DNA of 64,000 nt from NCBI GenBank assembly GCA_963819685.1, contig CAWFXI010000005.1, positions 310,001-374,000 on the forward strand. Reading direction: 5' to 3'. The notes under the pieces were generated by a model. That model was not told the DNA's origin and ran no database searches. It was given only the letters and a program-made list of their open reading frames with translations. Positions 55,778-64,000 of this stretch are shown here, piece after piece; positions within the stretch are counted from its first letter, which is position 1; each line of letters starts with the position of its first letter. This DNA is from CAIUGU01 sp963819685. GTDB taxonomy: Bacteria; Pseudomonadota; Gammaproteobacteria; Steroidobacterales; Steroidobacteraceae. The position numbers and the translations under genes were made by a program.

Positions 55778-56593
55778 TCAGGCCTGGTCCTTGTTCGTTT
55801 CGATCAGCGCATACGCAGAGTGATTGTGGATCGATTCGAAGTTCTCCGACTCCACGACATACGCCCGCACTCGCCCCTCGCTGTTCAGTCGCACGGCGAC
55901 GTCGCGTACGATGTCTTCGACAAACTTGGGATTGTCGTAGGCGCGCTCGGTTACATACTTTTCGTCGGGCCGCTTCAGGATTCCATACAGCTCGCAGGAT
56001 GCTTCCTGTTCGGCCATGTCGATCAGTTCCTCCAGCCACATGTGCTCATTGATTCGTGCACTGATGGTGATATGTGAGCGCTGGTTGTGCGCACCATAGT
56101 CCGAAATGTCCTTGGAGCAGGGACACAGGCTGGTCACGGCCACGACCACCTTGATCCACAGCTCAGCCTTGCCGTCATGAAACTCCCCGATCAGCGAGGC
56201 CTTGTAGTCCATGAGGCTGGCTACGCCGGTAACCGGTGCCTTCTTCATGACAAAGTACGGAAAGCTCATTTCAATATGGCCCGACTCGGCGTCGAGGCGC
56301 TCGGTCATTTCCGTCAGCATCGCGCGGAAGGATTCGACTGAAATCTCGCGTTCGTTGCGGTTCAGTACTTCGACGAAACGCGACATGTGCGTTCCCTTGA
56401 AGTTATGGGGCAGGGCAACATACATGTTGAAACTGGCAACGGTGTGCTGTTCGCCGCCCTGGCGGTCCTTGACCCGTACCGGATGGTAGATGTCCTTGAT
56501 ACCCACCTTGTTGATGGGCAGCCGGCGGGTGTCTGCCCGGCTCTGGACATCCTCGATCCCGGCGCGCTTGGGATGGTCGACGGTGGTGGCCAT
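55778..56593 (-). CDS. folE2: GTP cyclohydrolase I, type IB (FolE2)
   Basis: FolE2 makes dihydroneopterin triphosphate from GTP for folate or queuosine synthesis; unlike FolE it can use metals other than zinc. The 271-residue protein has the FolE2 pattern: YHPVRVKDRQGGEQHTVA, NFKGTHMSRFVEVLN, VTSLCPCSKDISDYGAHNQR (Cys ligand) and FVEDIVRDVAVRLN. ATG 56593 has GAGGAG 8 bases upstream and is preferred over the in-frame GTG at 56602. Its presence suggests either the only GTP cyclohydrolase I or a zinc-limitation paralogue. Confidence 0.95.
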   Translation of the reverse strand: MATTVDHPKRAGIEDVQSRADTRRLPINKVGIKDIYHPVRVKDRQGGEQHTVASFNMYVALPHNFKGTHMSRFVEVLNRNEREISVESFRAMLTEMTERLDAESGHIEMSFPYFVMKKAPVTGVASLMDYKASLIGEFHDGKAELWIKVVVAVTSLCPCSKDISDYGAHNQRSHITISARINEHMWLEELIDMAEQEASCELYGILKRPDEKYVTERAYDNPKFVEDIVRDVAVRLNSEGRVRAYVVESENFESIHNHSAYALIETNKDQA

Positions 56594-56878
56594 GGCATTC
56601 ACTCCTCAAGGGGATCGGGGCGGCAATCAGTCTTTCGATGCTGCGGCCAAAGCGGATTCGAATCAGGACGCCATCCAGCACAGGTCGGGACAGGCACAAG
56701 GGCAACAGTTCAATGGCCGAGGCCACCAGTTCATGCGGCCGGAGCAGTATAAATCAACCTGCGGAAGCGCCGCCTTACCTGCTTCTACCAGGGTGTAGTC
56801 GATGCAACGGACTGTAATGCAACGGTCGGTACGGTATGACAATTCAATGACGCAATCACAGTAGTTGAAACCGAAGGC
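56594..56878 (-). promoter_or_regulatory. interval upstream of folE2
   Basis: 285 bases with no convincing gene. On the minus strand TATACT at 56751-56746 is a candidate -10 box for folE2. No zinc-uptake-regulator box of the known type was recognised by eye. Confidence 0.3.
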
Positions 56879-58777
56879 CTACTGGTGGGAGCGGGCGACG
56901 GTGGGCCGTCTGGTGACTCGCCACCACTGCGAAATGGTCGTTTCGAGGCTGGCCGGGTCGAGACCAGCCGCTTTCAGGCAGTCTTCGCGGGAGCCGTGTT
57001 CGATGAACTGGTCGGGGATTCCGACATTGAGAACTGGCAGAGAGGTGCCATTGGCGATCAGCACTTCATCAATTGCACTACCGCCCCCTCCCGCAACGAC
57101 ATTTTCCTCGACCGTGACGATGGCTTCGTGGCCTCTCGCCATGGCGATGACCATGGCCTCATCCAGCGGTTTGACGAAACGCATGTTGACCAGCGTGGCA
57201 TCCAGGCGATCGGCCAGTGCTGCGCACGCTGGCACGAGAGCGCCAAAGGCGAGGATGGCCAGGCCACTGCGGCCCTCCCGACGGATCTCGGCCTTGCCTG
57301 TTGGTAGCGCCCGCATCTCAGCATCGATGGGCGCGCCGGGTCCCACGCCCCGTGGATAGCGTACGACCGCCGGACAATTGAGGGTCACCGCCGTATACAG
57401 CATCTGGCGGCACTCATTTTCATCTGCCGGCGCCATGATCACGACACCGGGAATGCAGCGCAGAAATGACACATCGAAACTACCCTGGTGGGTCGCACCG
57501 TCACCGCCTACCAGTCCTGCCCGGTCGACAGCAAACACCACCGGCAGGTTCTGCAGCGCAATGTCATGGACGAACTGGTCGTACCCGCGTTGCAGGAACG
57601 TCGAGTAGATGGCAACCACCGGTCGCGTGCCTTCGCAAGCAAGGCCGGCAGCAAACGTTACGGCGTGCTGTTCGGCGATTGCGACATCGAAATACCGGTC
57701 GGGAAAGCGCCTGGAAAACTCCACCAGGCCAGAGCCTTCACGCATTGCTGGCGTGATACCGACGATGCGCGGATCTGCTGCCGCCATGTCGCACAGCCAC
57801 TGGCCGAACACCTGCGAATAGGTCGGGCCGGTGGCCTGCTCCTTGAAGATCACGCCGCTTTCAGGATCGAAGGGACCGGGTCCATGCCACTTGATCGGAT
57901 CGGCCTCTGCTGGCGCGTACCCCTTGCCCTTGCGGGTAACGACATGCAGAAACTGGGGTCCCCTGGCATCACGCAGGTTTTTCAGTGTCGAGACCAGCGC
58001 ACCGAGATCATGACCATCGATTGGACCGATGTAGTTGAGGCCCATCTCTTCGAATATGGTACCGGGCAGCACCATGCCCTTCATGTGTTCCTCGGAGCGC
58101 CGCGCCAGTTCCCATACCGTCGGCATCCGCTTCAGGACTTTCTTGCTGCCTTCGCGCAGGTTCGCATAGAGCTTGCCGGACAGCACGCGTGCGAAGTAGT
58201 TCGAGAAGGCACCGACGTTTTCGGAAATGGACATGTCGTTGTCGTTCAGGATCACGAGCAGGTCGACATCGGTACTGCCGGCGTGGTTCAGTGCTTCAAA
58301 CGCCATGCCTGCGCTCATGGCGCCGTCACCGATGATGGCAACGACGCGGCGGCGCTCACCGCTCCGCGCAGCACCAATCGCCATGCCGAGCGCCGCGCTG
58401 ATCGAAGTGCTTGAGTGACCCACGCCGAAGGTGTCGTACTCGCTCTCCTTGCGGGAAGGGAAGGGTGCAAGTCCATCCTTGAGCTTGATGGTCTGCAGTC
58501 GCTCACGGCGACCGGTGAGTACTTTGTGGGGATAAGCCTGGTGGCCTACATCCCAGACCAGACGGTCTCGCGGTGTATCGAATACGTAGTGCAGGGCGAC
58601 CGTCAGCTCCACTGTCCCCAGGCCGGCTGCGAAGTGGCCTCCCTTCTGGCTGACGGTGGCAATCAGGTAACGGCGTAACTCGGCTGCGACGGATTCCAGC
58701 TGCGTGGCCTGCAAACGGCGCAGATCGGCGGGCAGATCGATGCCATTCAGCAGAGGATAAGAGTCACTGGGATTCAT
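56879..58777 (-). CDS. dxs: 1-deoxy-D-xylulose-5-phosphate synthase
   Basis: Dxs makes DXP from pyruvate and glyceraldehyde-3-phosphate with thiamine diphosphate, the entry to the MEP isoprenoid pathway. The 632-residue protein has AAGLGTVELTVALHYVF, WDVGHQAYPHKVLTGR, GHSSTSISAALGMAIG, GDGAMSAGMAFEALNHAG (TPP motif), and the C-terminal transketolase part with EQHAVTFAAGLA and RAGLVGGDGATHQGSFD. ATG 58777 gives the expected start; longer in-frame starts lack conserved sequence. It is the last gene of the xseB-ispA-dxs operon. Confidence 0.97.
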   Translation of the reverse strand: MNPSDSYPLLNGIDLPADLRRLQATQLESVAAELRRYLIATVSQKGGHFAAGLGTVELTVALHYVFDTPRDRLVWDVGHQAYPHKVLTGRRERLQTIKLKDGLAPFPSRKESEYDTFGVGHSSTSISAALGMAIGAARSGERRRVVAIIGDGAMSAGMAFEALNHAGSTDVDLLVILNDNDMSISENVGAFSNYFARVLSGKLYANLREGSKKVLKRMPTVWELARRSEEHMKGMVLPGTIFEEMGLNYIGPIDGHDLGALVSTLKNLRDARGPQFLHVVTRKGKGYAPAEADPIKWHGPGPFDPESGVIFKEQATGPTYSQVFGQWLCDMAAADPRIVGITPAMREGSGLVEFSRRFPDRYFDVAIAEQHAVTFAAGLACEGTRPVVAIYSTFLQRGYDQFVHDIALQNLPVVFAVDRAGLVGGDGATHQGSFDVSFLRCIPGVVIMAPADENECRQMLYTAVTLNCPAVVRYPRGVGPGAPIDAEMRALPTGKAEIRREGRSGLAILAFGALVPACAALADRLDATLVNMRFVKPLDEAMVIAMARGHEAIVTVEENVVAGGGGSAIDEVLIANGTSLPVLNVGIPDQFIEHGSREDCLKAAGLDPASLETTISQWWRVTRRPTVARSHQ

Positions 58778-58820
58778 CTGGCAGGAGTTTACACGGTCCC
58801 GCGCGGCTCGACTTGAGCGG

Positions 58821-59759
58821 CTACGACTGCCGCGCCACCAGCCAGTTGGAAAGCGCCACGAGGGATGCGCCCTTGGCGCCCATAGGAGCAATCGCTGTCA
58901 GCGCCTGCTCATGCAGTTCGACCAGTTTTGCACGCGCCGCCTGCACGCCCACCGTCGCGGGATAGGTGGGCTTGTTGTGCTGGTGGTCGGCACCCACAGC
59001 TTTGCCGAGCAGCTTCGGGTCGCCCTCGATATCGAGCAAGTCGTCCTGGATCTGGAACGCGAGCCCGATACGATTCGAGAACATCTCCAAGCCCGACCGG
59101 ACGGCGTCTGGAATCACAGCGCAGTGGCTGGCCATCATGACACTTGCACGGATAAGTGCGCCCGTCTTGCGCGCGTGCATGTCTTCCACTTCCACAATGG
59201 TCAGCCGCCGGCCGGCTGCCGCGAGATCCAGCGCCTGGCCTCCCGCCATGCCTGCCGTGCCACTGGCGTCCGCAAGGATCTCAATCAGTTTCAGGCGGAT
59301 TGCGGGATCCGGCGGAGCAGCCGGGTCGCATGCCAGGATCTGAAACGCCAGTACTTGCAACGCGTCGCCCACGAGGATGGCCGTGGCTTCATCGAAGGCT
59401 TTGTGACAGGTCGGTCGCCCCCGACGCAGGTCGTCGTCATCCATGGCCGGCAGATCGTCGTGGACCAGCGAATAGGCGTGAATCAGTTCAATGGCGCAGG
59501 CAGCCGCATCGAGCTGGGACTCGGGAACGCCGAGCGCCTGACCAGTGGCATATACAAGCAATGGGCGCACCCGTTTTCCACCCCCGAGTACGCTGTAACG
59601 GAGTGCTGAATGCAGTCGTTCAGGCGGCATCCGCGGATCAGGCAGTCGCTGCTCGAGCTCAAGTTCCACGTGTGCCTGCCACTCGCGGAAGCGGTTGTCG
59701 TAGGTGACTCCATGACTTCCACTTCCGGAGGTCACGGAGGACTGTGGGTCAACAGCCAT
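58821..59759 (-). CDS. ispA: farnesyl diphosphate synthase (IspA)
   Basis: IspA condenses IPP with DMAPP and GPP to farnesyl diphosphate. The 312-residue protein has GGKRVRPLLVY, the first aspartate-rich motif DDLPAMDDDDLRRGRPTCHK and the second DDLLDIEGDPKLLGK. The residues before the first motif, ELIHAYSLVHDDLPAMDDD, fit a C15 product. The ATG at 59759 follows directly after the xseB stop. Length is slightly above the usual 297-300 because of an N-terminal extension. Confidence 0.96.
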   Translation of the reverse strand: MAVDPQSSVTSGSGSHGVTYDNRFREWQAHVELELEQRLPDPRMPPERLHSALRYSVLGGGKRVRPLLVYATGQALGVPESQLDAAACAIELIHAYSLVHDDLPAMDDDDLRRGRPTCHKAFDEATAILVGDALQVLAFQILACDPAAPPDPAIRLKLIEILADASGTAGMAGGQALDLAAAGRRLTIVEVEDMHARKTGALIRASVMMASHCAVIPDAVRSGLEMFSNRIGLAFQIQDDLLDIEGDPKLLGKAVGADHQHNKPTYPATVGVQAARAKLVELHEQALTAIAPMGAKGASLVALSNWLVARQS

Positions 59760-60134
59760 CTATTCGCTATCTTCCGCGGGCGCGCCGAACGATTCTGGCT
59801 GGCCGGTCTTGCGGAGCAGGATTTCAACTTTCTGTTCGGCCTGCTTGAGCGCCACCTGGCAATGGCGGGTGAGCTCCACGCCACGTTCGAACGCTTTGAG
59901 CGACTCATCGAGGGGCAGGTCACCTTGTTCGAGCTTCTCGACAATGGCTTCCAGGTCCGTGAGCGCCTTTTCGAAGTCCATTGACCCGCTTTCTTCCGGG
60001 GCTTCGCCGGGTATGTCCTTGGGCGCGCCTGATTCGCGGGATTTGCGGGTAGTCACGTTGGGCTTCTGGTTGTTCACGGGCCGCGAGGATGCGAGGCCGC
60101 AAGCTTGCACGGCAGCATACGGCGGGTCAATCAC
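59760..60134 (-). CDS. xseB: exodeoxyribonuclease VII small subunit
   Basis: XseB supports the catalytic XseA subunit of exonuclease VII, which degrades single-stranded DNA. The conserved core is MDFEKALTDLEAIVEKLEQG and PLDESLKAFERGVELTRHCQ...ALKQAEQKVEILL, a helical hairpin of about 70 residues. The full 124-residue frame starts at GTG 60134, with AGGAG about 10 bases upstream; a shorter form from ATG 59981 would match the usual 70-80 residues, so the start is uncertain. It heads the xseB-ispA-dxs operon. Confidence 0.9.
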   Translation of the reverse strand: MIDPPYAAVQACGLASSRPVNNQKPNVTTRKSRESGAPKDIPGEAPEESGSMDFEKALTDLEAIVEKLEQGDLPLDESLKAFERGVELTRHCQVALKQAEQKVEILLRKTGQPESFGAPAEDSE

Positions 60135-60237
60135 GCGATGCTGTCTCCTGGCGCGGGCTGCTGCAGTTTTTCACGCGCCTGTATTAGCGCCAGCCTCGTT
60201 GACTTGGAGTTAGGGGGCGAATACAGTCTGACGCTAG

Positions 60238-60252
60238 TTAGACTTAGTCTAA
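60238..60252. promoter_or_regulatory. 7-1-7 palindrome upstream of rubrerythrin
   Basis: TTAGACT-T-AGTCTAA is a perfect 15-base inverted repeat with one central base, 115 bases before the rubrerythrin start and in an A+T-richer stretch. The 7-1-7 layout is that of Fur/PerR-family boxes, although the sequence is not the classic one. A peroxide- or iron-responsive regulator is a reasonable guess. Confidence 0.5.
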
Positions 60253-60366
60253 TCACGGTTCTAAGGGCAGGGTCAGGCAGTGCTGGATCGCTGGTGTCCA
60301 TGCGCTTCTCCCGGGCCGTTGTCCACTGGAAAGCCTCGTCCCCCACCTTACGTCAGGAGACTCATT

Positions 60367-60783
60367 ATGAAGAGCTTGAAGGGTACGTCGACCGAAAAGA
60401 ACCTGAAGGACGCGTTTGCGGGTGAGTCGCAGGCGAACCGCCGGTATCTCTACTTCGCAGCCAAGGCGGACGTTGAAGGCTACAACGACGTTGCGTCGGT
60501 GTTCCGCTCGACTGCCGAGGGAGAAACCGGCCATGCGCATGGTCACCTTGAATATCTGGAGCAGGTCGGCGATCCCGCAACGGGATTGCCGATTGGCGAA
60601 ACTTCGCTGAACCTCAAAGCAGCCATTGCCGGTGAAACGCACGAGTACACCGATATGTATCCGGGAATGGCGAAGTCCGCACGCACGGAAGGCTTTGAAG
60701 AAATCGCCGACTGGTTTGAAACGCTGGCCAAAGCAGAGCGTTCGCACGCCAACCGCTTCCAGAAAGCGCTCGATACGCTGTGA
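60367..60783 (+). CDS. rubrerythrin without rubredoxin domain
   Basis: A 138-residue ferritin-like di-iron protein. The ligand motifs are ESQANRRY, EGETGHAHGH, ETHEYTDMYP and KAERSHANRF, giving the two ExxH-type pairs and the extra glutamate of rubrerythrins. The C-terminal rubredoxin Cys4 domain is absent, so electrons must come from another protein. Rubrerythrins reduce hydrogen peroxide. CAGGAGA lies 7 bases before the ATG. The following Fe-S gene is a likely electron donor. Regulation by the upstream palindrome is inferred. Confidence 0.93.
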   Translation: MKSLKGTSTEKNLKDAFAGESQANRRYLYFAAKADVEGYNDVASVFRSTAEGETGHAHGHLEYLEQVGDPATGLPIGETSLNLKAAIAGETHEYTDMYPGMAKSARTEGFEEIADWFETLAKAERSHANRFQKALDTL

Positions 60784-60855
60784 TGTAGTCGCAATGGATG
60801 TGTTCAGGGCCGGGTGGCAACAGCGCGCCCGGCCCTGGCCTTGTCAGGGGGACCT

Positions 60856-62229
60856 GTGGCAGAGAGCACTTCGACTACGAGCCAGGGCAAAGGCCCCGGT
60901 TCCGCGGCCCGCGAAGGGAGCCTGGAAACTCCCACCCGCCACGCCGTTCCCTGGAAGGATCCGGACTTCCTGAACGAAGCATCCCTGTTCAAGGAGCTTG
61001 AGCGCGTATTCGACATCTGCCATGGATGCCGGCGGTGCTTCAGCCTCTGCAATTCCTTTCCGACGCTCTTTGATGCAGTGGACAACTCTTCTTCGGGCGA
61101 AGTTGATGGAGTCCCGAAGCAGGTCTACTGGGAAGTCGTAGACCACTGTTACCTCTGCGACATGTGCTACATGACGAAGTGCCCATATGTGCCGCCGCAC
61201 CCGTGGAATCTGGATTTCCCCCACCTGATGCTGCGCGCGAAAGCGTTCAAATTCGAGAACGGCGAAGTACGGCTGCGCGACAGGATCCTGAGTGCGACGG
61301 ATACGGTAGGCAGCCTCGCCGGCATTCCCGTGGTGGCCGGCATCGTCAACGCGGTCAACAGGAGTTCGCTGGGGCGACAGCTGCTGGAGGGAACGCTGGG
61401 AGTCCACCCGAAAGCGCCTGTACCTGAGTATCACAGCAACACCTTTCGCAAGCGCCACGTCCAGACGTCCAATTCTGCGCCGGGGGAGGCCACTGCCGGC
61501 ACAACAGGCAAGGTGGTTCTCTTTGCAACTTGCTACGGCAACCGCAATGAGCCTGGGCTTGGGCTGGATCTCGCTGCCGTCTTCGCGCACAACGGCATCC
61601 CGGTCACCCTCACAAGCGATGAGCGTTGCTGCGGCATGCCAAAACTCGAACTCGGTGACCTCAAGGCCATCGAAAAGCTCAAGGACTTCAACATCCCGTT
61701 GTTGGCCGCCAAGGTCGATGAAGGCTATGACATCGTGACGCCGATTCCGTCATGTACGTTGATGTTCAAACAGGAACTGCCGCTGCTGTTTCCGGACGAT
61801 CCCCTTGTCCAGAAGGTCAAGGCCGCAACCTACGATCCATTCGAGTATCTCTGGCTGCGCCACAAGGCCGGCAAGCTGCGCACGGATTTCAAACAGCCCC
61901 TCGGCAAGGTCAGCTACCACGTGGCCTGCCACCTGCGGGTGCAGAACATCGGCCTCAAGACCCGTGATGTGCTCATGCTGGTGCCAGGAACGCAGGTCGA
62001 GCCCATTGAGCGGTGCTCCGGTCACAACGGCACCTATGGCGTGAAGAAGGAGTTTCGCGAGATCTCCATGAAGATCGGACGCCCCGTGATCCGCAAAGTG
62101 GCTGACAGCGGTGCCGATCACTACTCCAGCGATTGCCCGATGGCCGGCCATCAGATCGAGTCCGGCCTCGAGAATCCCACGGCACCCGAGCATCCCTTCA
62201 AGCTGCTTCGTATGGCATACGGAATATAG
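60856..62229 (+). CDS. Fe-S oxidoreductase, GlpC/HdrD-like
   Basis: A 457-residue protein with two N-terminal [4Fe-4S] motifs, CHGCRRCFSLCNSFP (Cys55, 58, 61, 65) and CYLCDMCYMTKCPYVPP (Cys98, 101, 104, 109), and a C-terminal part with one clear CCG motif (CCGMPKLELGD) and a degenerate second (RCSGHNG). The CCG part resembles GlpC and heterodisulfide reductase. The start is GTG 60856 after AGGGGGA. Proteins of this type occur between rubrerythrin and DUF3501 in many proteobacteria, as here, which makes a role as electron carrier to rubrerythrin likely but unproven. It is not the glycerol-3-phosphate dehydrogenase subunit, since glpA/B are absent. Confidence 0.88.
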   Translation: MAESTSTTSQGKGPGSAAREGSLETPTRHAVPWKDPDFLNEASLFKELERVFDICHGCRRCFSLCNSFPTLFDAVDNSSSGEVDGVPKQVYWEVVDHCYLCDMCYMTKCPYVPPHPWNLDFPHLMLRAKAFKFENGEVRLRDRILSATDTVGSLAGIPVVAGIVNAVNRSSLGRQLLEGTLGVHPKAPVPEYHSNTFRKRHVQTSNSAPGEATAGTTGKVVLFATCYGNRNEPGLGLDLAAVFAHNGIPVTLTSDERCCGMPKLELGDLKAIEKLKDFNIPLLAAKVDEGYDIVTPIPSCTLMFKQELPLLFPDDPLVQKVKAATYDPFEYLWLRHKAGKLRTDFKQPLGKVSYHVACHLRVQNIGLKTRDVLMLVPGTQVEPIERCSGHNGTYGVKKEFREISMKIGRPVIRKVADSGADHYSSDCPMAGHQIESGLENPTAPEHPFKLLRMAYGI

Positions 62230-62245
62230 GAGGCAGGCCGACTTC

Positions 62246-62342
62246 GCGTCAGGAGCTGTTTTGAAAAACGCCGCAAGTACATCCCTGTAGGCTCCGACAA
62301 AAACTCCTGTTTTTGAAGGTTTCTGAAAACAACTTCTGACGC
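62246..62342. repeat. 97-bp imperfect palindromic repeat
   Basis: The outer arms GCGTCAGGAGCTGTTTT (62246-62262) and AAAACAACTTCTGACGC (62326-62342) match as inverted repeats at 15 of 17 positions. The interior includes GCCGCAAGTACATCCCTGTAGG and AAAAACTCCTGTTTTT-like pairing. This is the layout of a short non-autonomous palindromic element (MITE or ERIC-like). It separates the Fe-S gene from DUF3501. Confidence 0.6.
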
Positions 62343-62368
62343 AAGTCCGCCATGCAGGAGAAGATTTC

Positions 62369-62950
62369 GTGAAACTGAAACCCGAAGATCTGTTCAGCCT
62401 TGAGCAGTATTCGCGCACGCGGAAGGAATTCCGCGCGCAGGTGATTGCACACAAGAAGATCCGCACGATTGCCGTGGGTCCCCACACCACCTGGTGTTTC
62501 GAGGACAGGATGACGGTGCAGTACCAGATCCAGGAGATGCTGCGGGTTGAAAAGATCTTTGAAGCGGAGGGAATCGAAGAGGAGCTCAGTGCCTACAACC
62601 CGCTCATTCCGGATGGCCGTAACTGGAAAGTGACGCTGCTGATCGAGTTTCCTGATGCAGAAGAGCGTCGGCGGGAACTTGCCCTGCTCAAGGGAGTGGA
62701 AGACAGGTGTTGGGTACAAGTCGCCGGCCACGCACGGGTGTATGCGATCGCCGACGAAGACATGGAGCGTGAAAATGACATCAAGACCTCCTCGGTGCAT
62801 TTCCTGCGCTTCGAACTGACTGCTGCCATGGCGGTCAGCGCAAAGAGCGGCGCTGGCATCAGTCTCGGAATTGACCACGGACACTATGCTCATGCGATCG
62901 ATCCGCTCCCCTCGGTACAGCGGGATGCGCTGGTGAAGGATCTGGACTGA
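62369..62950 (+). CDS. DUF3501 family protein
   Basis: A 193-residue cytosolic protein of the DUF3501 family. Conserved blocks: LFSLEQYSRTRKEFRAQVIA, HKKIRTIAVGPHTTWCFEDR, MTVQYQIQEMLRVEKIFEAE and YNPLIPDGRNWKVTLLIEF. GTG 62369 has CAGGAGA 9 bases upstream. The family has no known activity, but its genes regularly follow rubrerythrin and the Fe-S protein. The palindromic repeat intervenes, so it may be expressed at a different level from the two upstream genes. Confidence 0.9.
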   Translation: MKLKPEDLFSLEQYSRTRKEFRAQVIAHKKIRTIAVGPHTTWCFEDRMTVQYQIQEMLRVEKIFEAEGIEEELSAYNPLIPDGRNWKVTLLIEFPDAEERRRELALLKGVEDRCWVQVAGHARVYAIADEDMERENDIKTSSVHFLRFELTAAMAVSAKSGAGISLGIDHGHYAHAIDPLPSVQRDALVKDLD

Positions 62951-63046
62951 CCAGACTGGCACCTCACGGTGCTAGAATCCGCGCGCTCACGCCGCTCGTG
63001 GATTGCCGCTCGTTATCGCCCAAGGTCGCTACCCCCTCACACAGCA

Positions 63047-64000
63047 ATGGCCCAGTCCTATACCGCCTCAGATATTGAAGTCCTGAGTGGCCTCGATCCT
63101 GTACGCCGGCGCCCCGGCATGTATACGGACACGAGTCGCCCGAACCACCTGGCACATGAGGTCGTCGACAACTCCGTGGACGAGGCTCTCTCCGGTCATG
63201 CACACCGGATCGAGGTCACCGTCTACAAGGACGGTTCGCTGGAAGTATCCGATGACGGACGCGGAATGCCTGTCGACATCCATCCGAAAGAAAAGGTCAG
63301 TGGCGTCGAATTGATCCTCACGCGTCTGCATGCCGGCGGCAAGTTTTCCGACAAGAACTACCAGTTTGCCGGCGGCCTGCATGGCGTGGGCGTATCGGTC
63401 GTCAATGCGCTGTCGAAGAATCTCGAATGCTGGGTGAGGCGCGGCGGCAAGGAATACAACATCAGCTTCAAGGGCGGCAAGCCAACCTCGAAGCTTGAAG
63501 TTGTGGGCGACGTCGGCAAGTCGAATACCGGAACCACCGTCCGCTTCTGGCCGGATCCGCAGTACTTCGAAACACCGACATTCTCCATCCCGAAACTGAA
63601 GCATCTGTTGCGTGCCAAGGCCGTGTTGTGTCCCGGGCTCAAGGTGCGCCTGAAGGTCGAGCAGACCAACGAACAGGATGAGTGGCAGTACACGGGCGGC
63701 GTCAATCAATACCTGCTCGAGTCGCTCGGGGCCGGTGAATGGCTGCCGCAGGAACCCTTCAGTGGCAGCATCGAAGCTCCTCAGGAAGCCGCGGAATGGT
63801 CACTCGCGTGGCGCGTGGACGATGGCGAGCGCATCGAGGAAAGCTACGTCAATCTCATTCCGACGCCCCAGGGCGGGACTCACGTCAATGGTTTGCGCCT
63901 CGGACTTGCAGAAGCCATTCGCGAGTTCTGCGAGTTCCGCAACCTCCTGCCCCGCGGACTGAAGCTCGCGCCGGAGGATGTGTGGGATGGCGTGAGCTAC
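63047..64000 (+). CDS. parE: DNA topoisomerase IV subunit B (3' truncated)
   Basis: ParE is the ATPase subunit of topoisomerase IV, which decatenates daughter chromosomes. The frame is open from ATG 63047 to the window end, so about 318 of some 630 residues are present. The GHKL ATPase motifs are complete: EVVDNSVDEALSGHA (catalytic Glu and Asn/Asp), DDGRGMPVDIHPKEK, GGKFSDKNYQFAGGLHGVG (ATP lid) and TPQGGTHVNGLRLGLAEAI (transducer). The start DIEVLSGLDPVRRRPGMYT and the KNYQFAGGLHGVG loop are of ParE rather than GyrB type. Confidence 0.95.
   Translation, partial: MAQSYTASDIEVLSGLDPVRRRPGMYTDTSRPNHLAHEVVDNSVDEALSGHAHRIEVTVYKDGSLEVSDDGRGMPVDIHPKEKVSGVELILTRLHAGGKFSDKNYQFAGGLHGVGVSVVNALSKNLECWVRRGGKEYNISFKGGKPTSKLEVVGDVGKSNTGTTVRFWPDPQYFETPTFSIPKLKHLLRAKAVLCPGLKVRLKVEQTNEQDEWQYTGGVNQYLLESLGAGEWLPQEPFSGSIEAPQEAAEWSLAWRVDDGERIEESYVNLIPTPQGGTHVNGLRLGLAEAIREFCEFRNLLPRGLKLAPEDVWDGVSY

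Noticed and set aside
60856..62229. GlpC, subunit of anaerobic glycerol-3-phosphate dehydrogenase
   Set aside because: The second CCG motif is degenerate, there are no glpA or glpB genes, and the rubrerythrin-DUF3501 context points to another role.

Overview
The window reads as a chromosome segment of a G+C-rich (by eye about 60%) gammaproteobacterium. The evidence is the housekeeping block glyA-nrdR-ribD-ribE-ribB(A)-ribH-nusB-thiL-pgpA, the xseB-ispA-dxs operon, a single-chain 1299-residue PurL, EttA, TadA, MltF, DUF1820 and TIGR-type ParE, all organised as in Gammaproteobacteria. The many secreted proteins of the DUF6152, SMP-30-like, LVIVD, cupin and PSD1/DUF1501 types suggest an environmental lineage near Steroidobacterales, Nevskiales or Xanthomonadales. 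The genus cannot be fixed from the sequence alone.

Layout. 1-4.2 kb: a Planctomycete-type surface pair (PSD1-LamG protein, truncated by the window edge, plus a Tat-exported DUF1501 protein). 4.2-7.4 kb: a small lipoprotein, a secreted protein, tadA, a structured repeat and mltF. 7.4-8.0 kb: tRNA-Ser(CGA) with its terminator and a scrambled second copy of its 3' end. 8-24 kb is the accessory part: a DUF6152 pair, an MBL hydrolase, DUF2239, a translationally coupled CapA / membrane protein / PrpD-like operon, an SMP-30-like protein, an alkene reductase with an altered active site, an esterase-sulfotransferase pair, a frameshifted secreted protein and an M20 peptidase. A 33-bp exact direct repeat flanks the last two. 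23.4-36.6 kb: an envelope pair (glycosyltransferase and LpxH-like hydrolase), a sirtuin, cupins, an alkaline phosphatase overlapping tail-to-tail with a membrane glycerophosphodiesterase, an EF-G gene carrying one frameshift, and DUF2189. 36.6-46 kb: an orphan TagH-like FHA protein, DUF1820, a second copy of the structured repeat, purL, a zinc-ribbon protein and ettA. 46-54.4 kb: a histone-deacetylase-family enzyme and the glyA-rib-nusB-thiL-pgpA block. 54.5-60.1 kb: a kinase-cNMP sensor fusion, folE2, and the isoprenoid operon. 60.2-64 kb: a rubrerythrin / Fe-S protein / DUF3501 trio, then parE running off the window.

How the genes work together. RibD, RibE, RibB-type protein and RibH cover most of riboflavin synthesis, but the cyclohydrolase II half of the RibBA fusion lacks the zinc cysteines, so the first step probably needs another enzyme. 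XseB-IspA-Dxs links isoprenoid precursors to DNA metabolism as in related bacteria. PhoA-like phosphatase and GDPD are a plausible phosphate-recovery pair. Rubrerythrin, the two-cluster Fe-S protein and DUF3501 look like one peroxide or redox module, with a 7-1-7 palindrome in front.

The most unusual non-coding feature is a roughly 163-nt intergenic element present at 5.8 kb and 38.6 kb. It is made of five successive hairpins, many substitutions between the copies keep base pairing, and the first hairpin appears alone and inverted at 42.7 kb. No CRISPR array, prophage or complete insertion sequence was seen.
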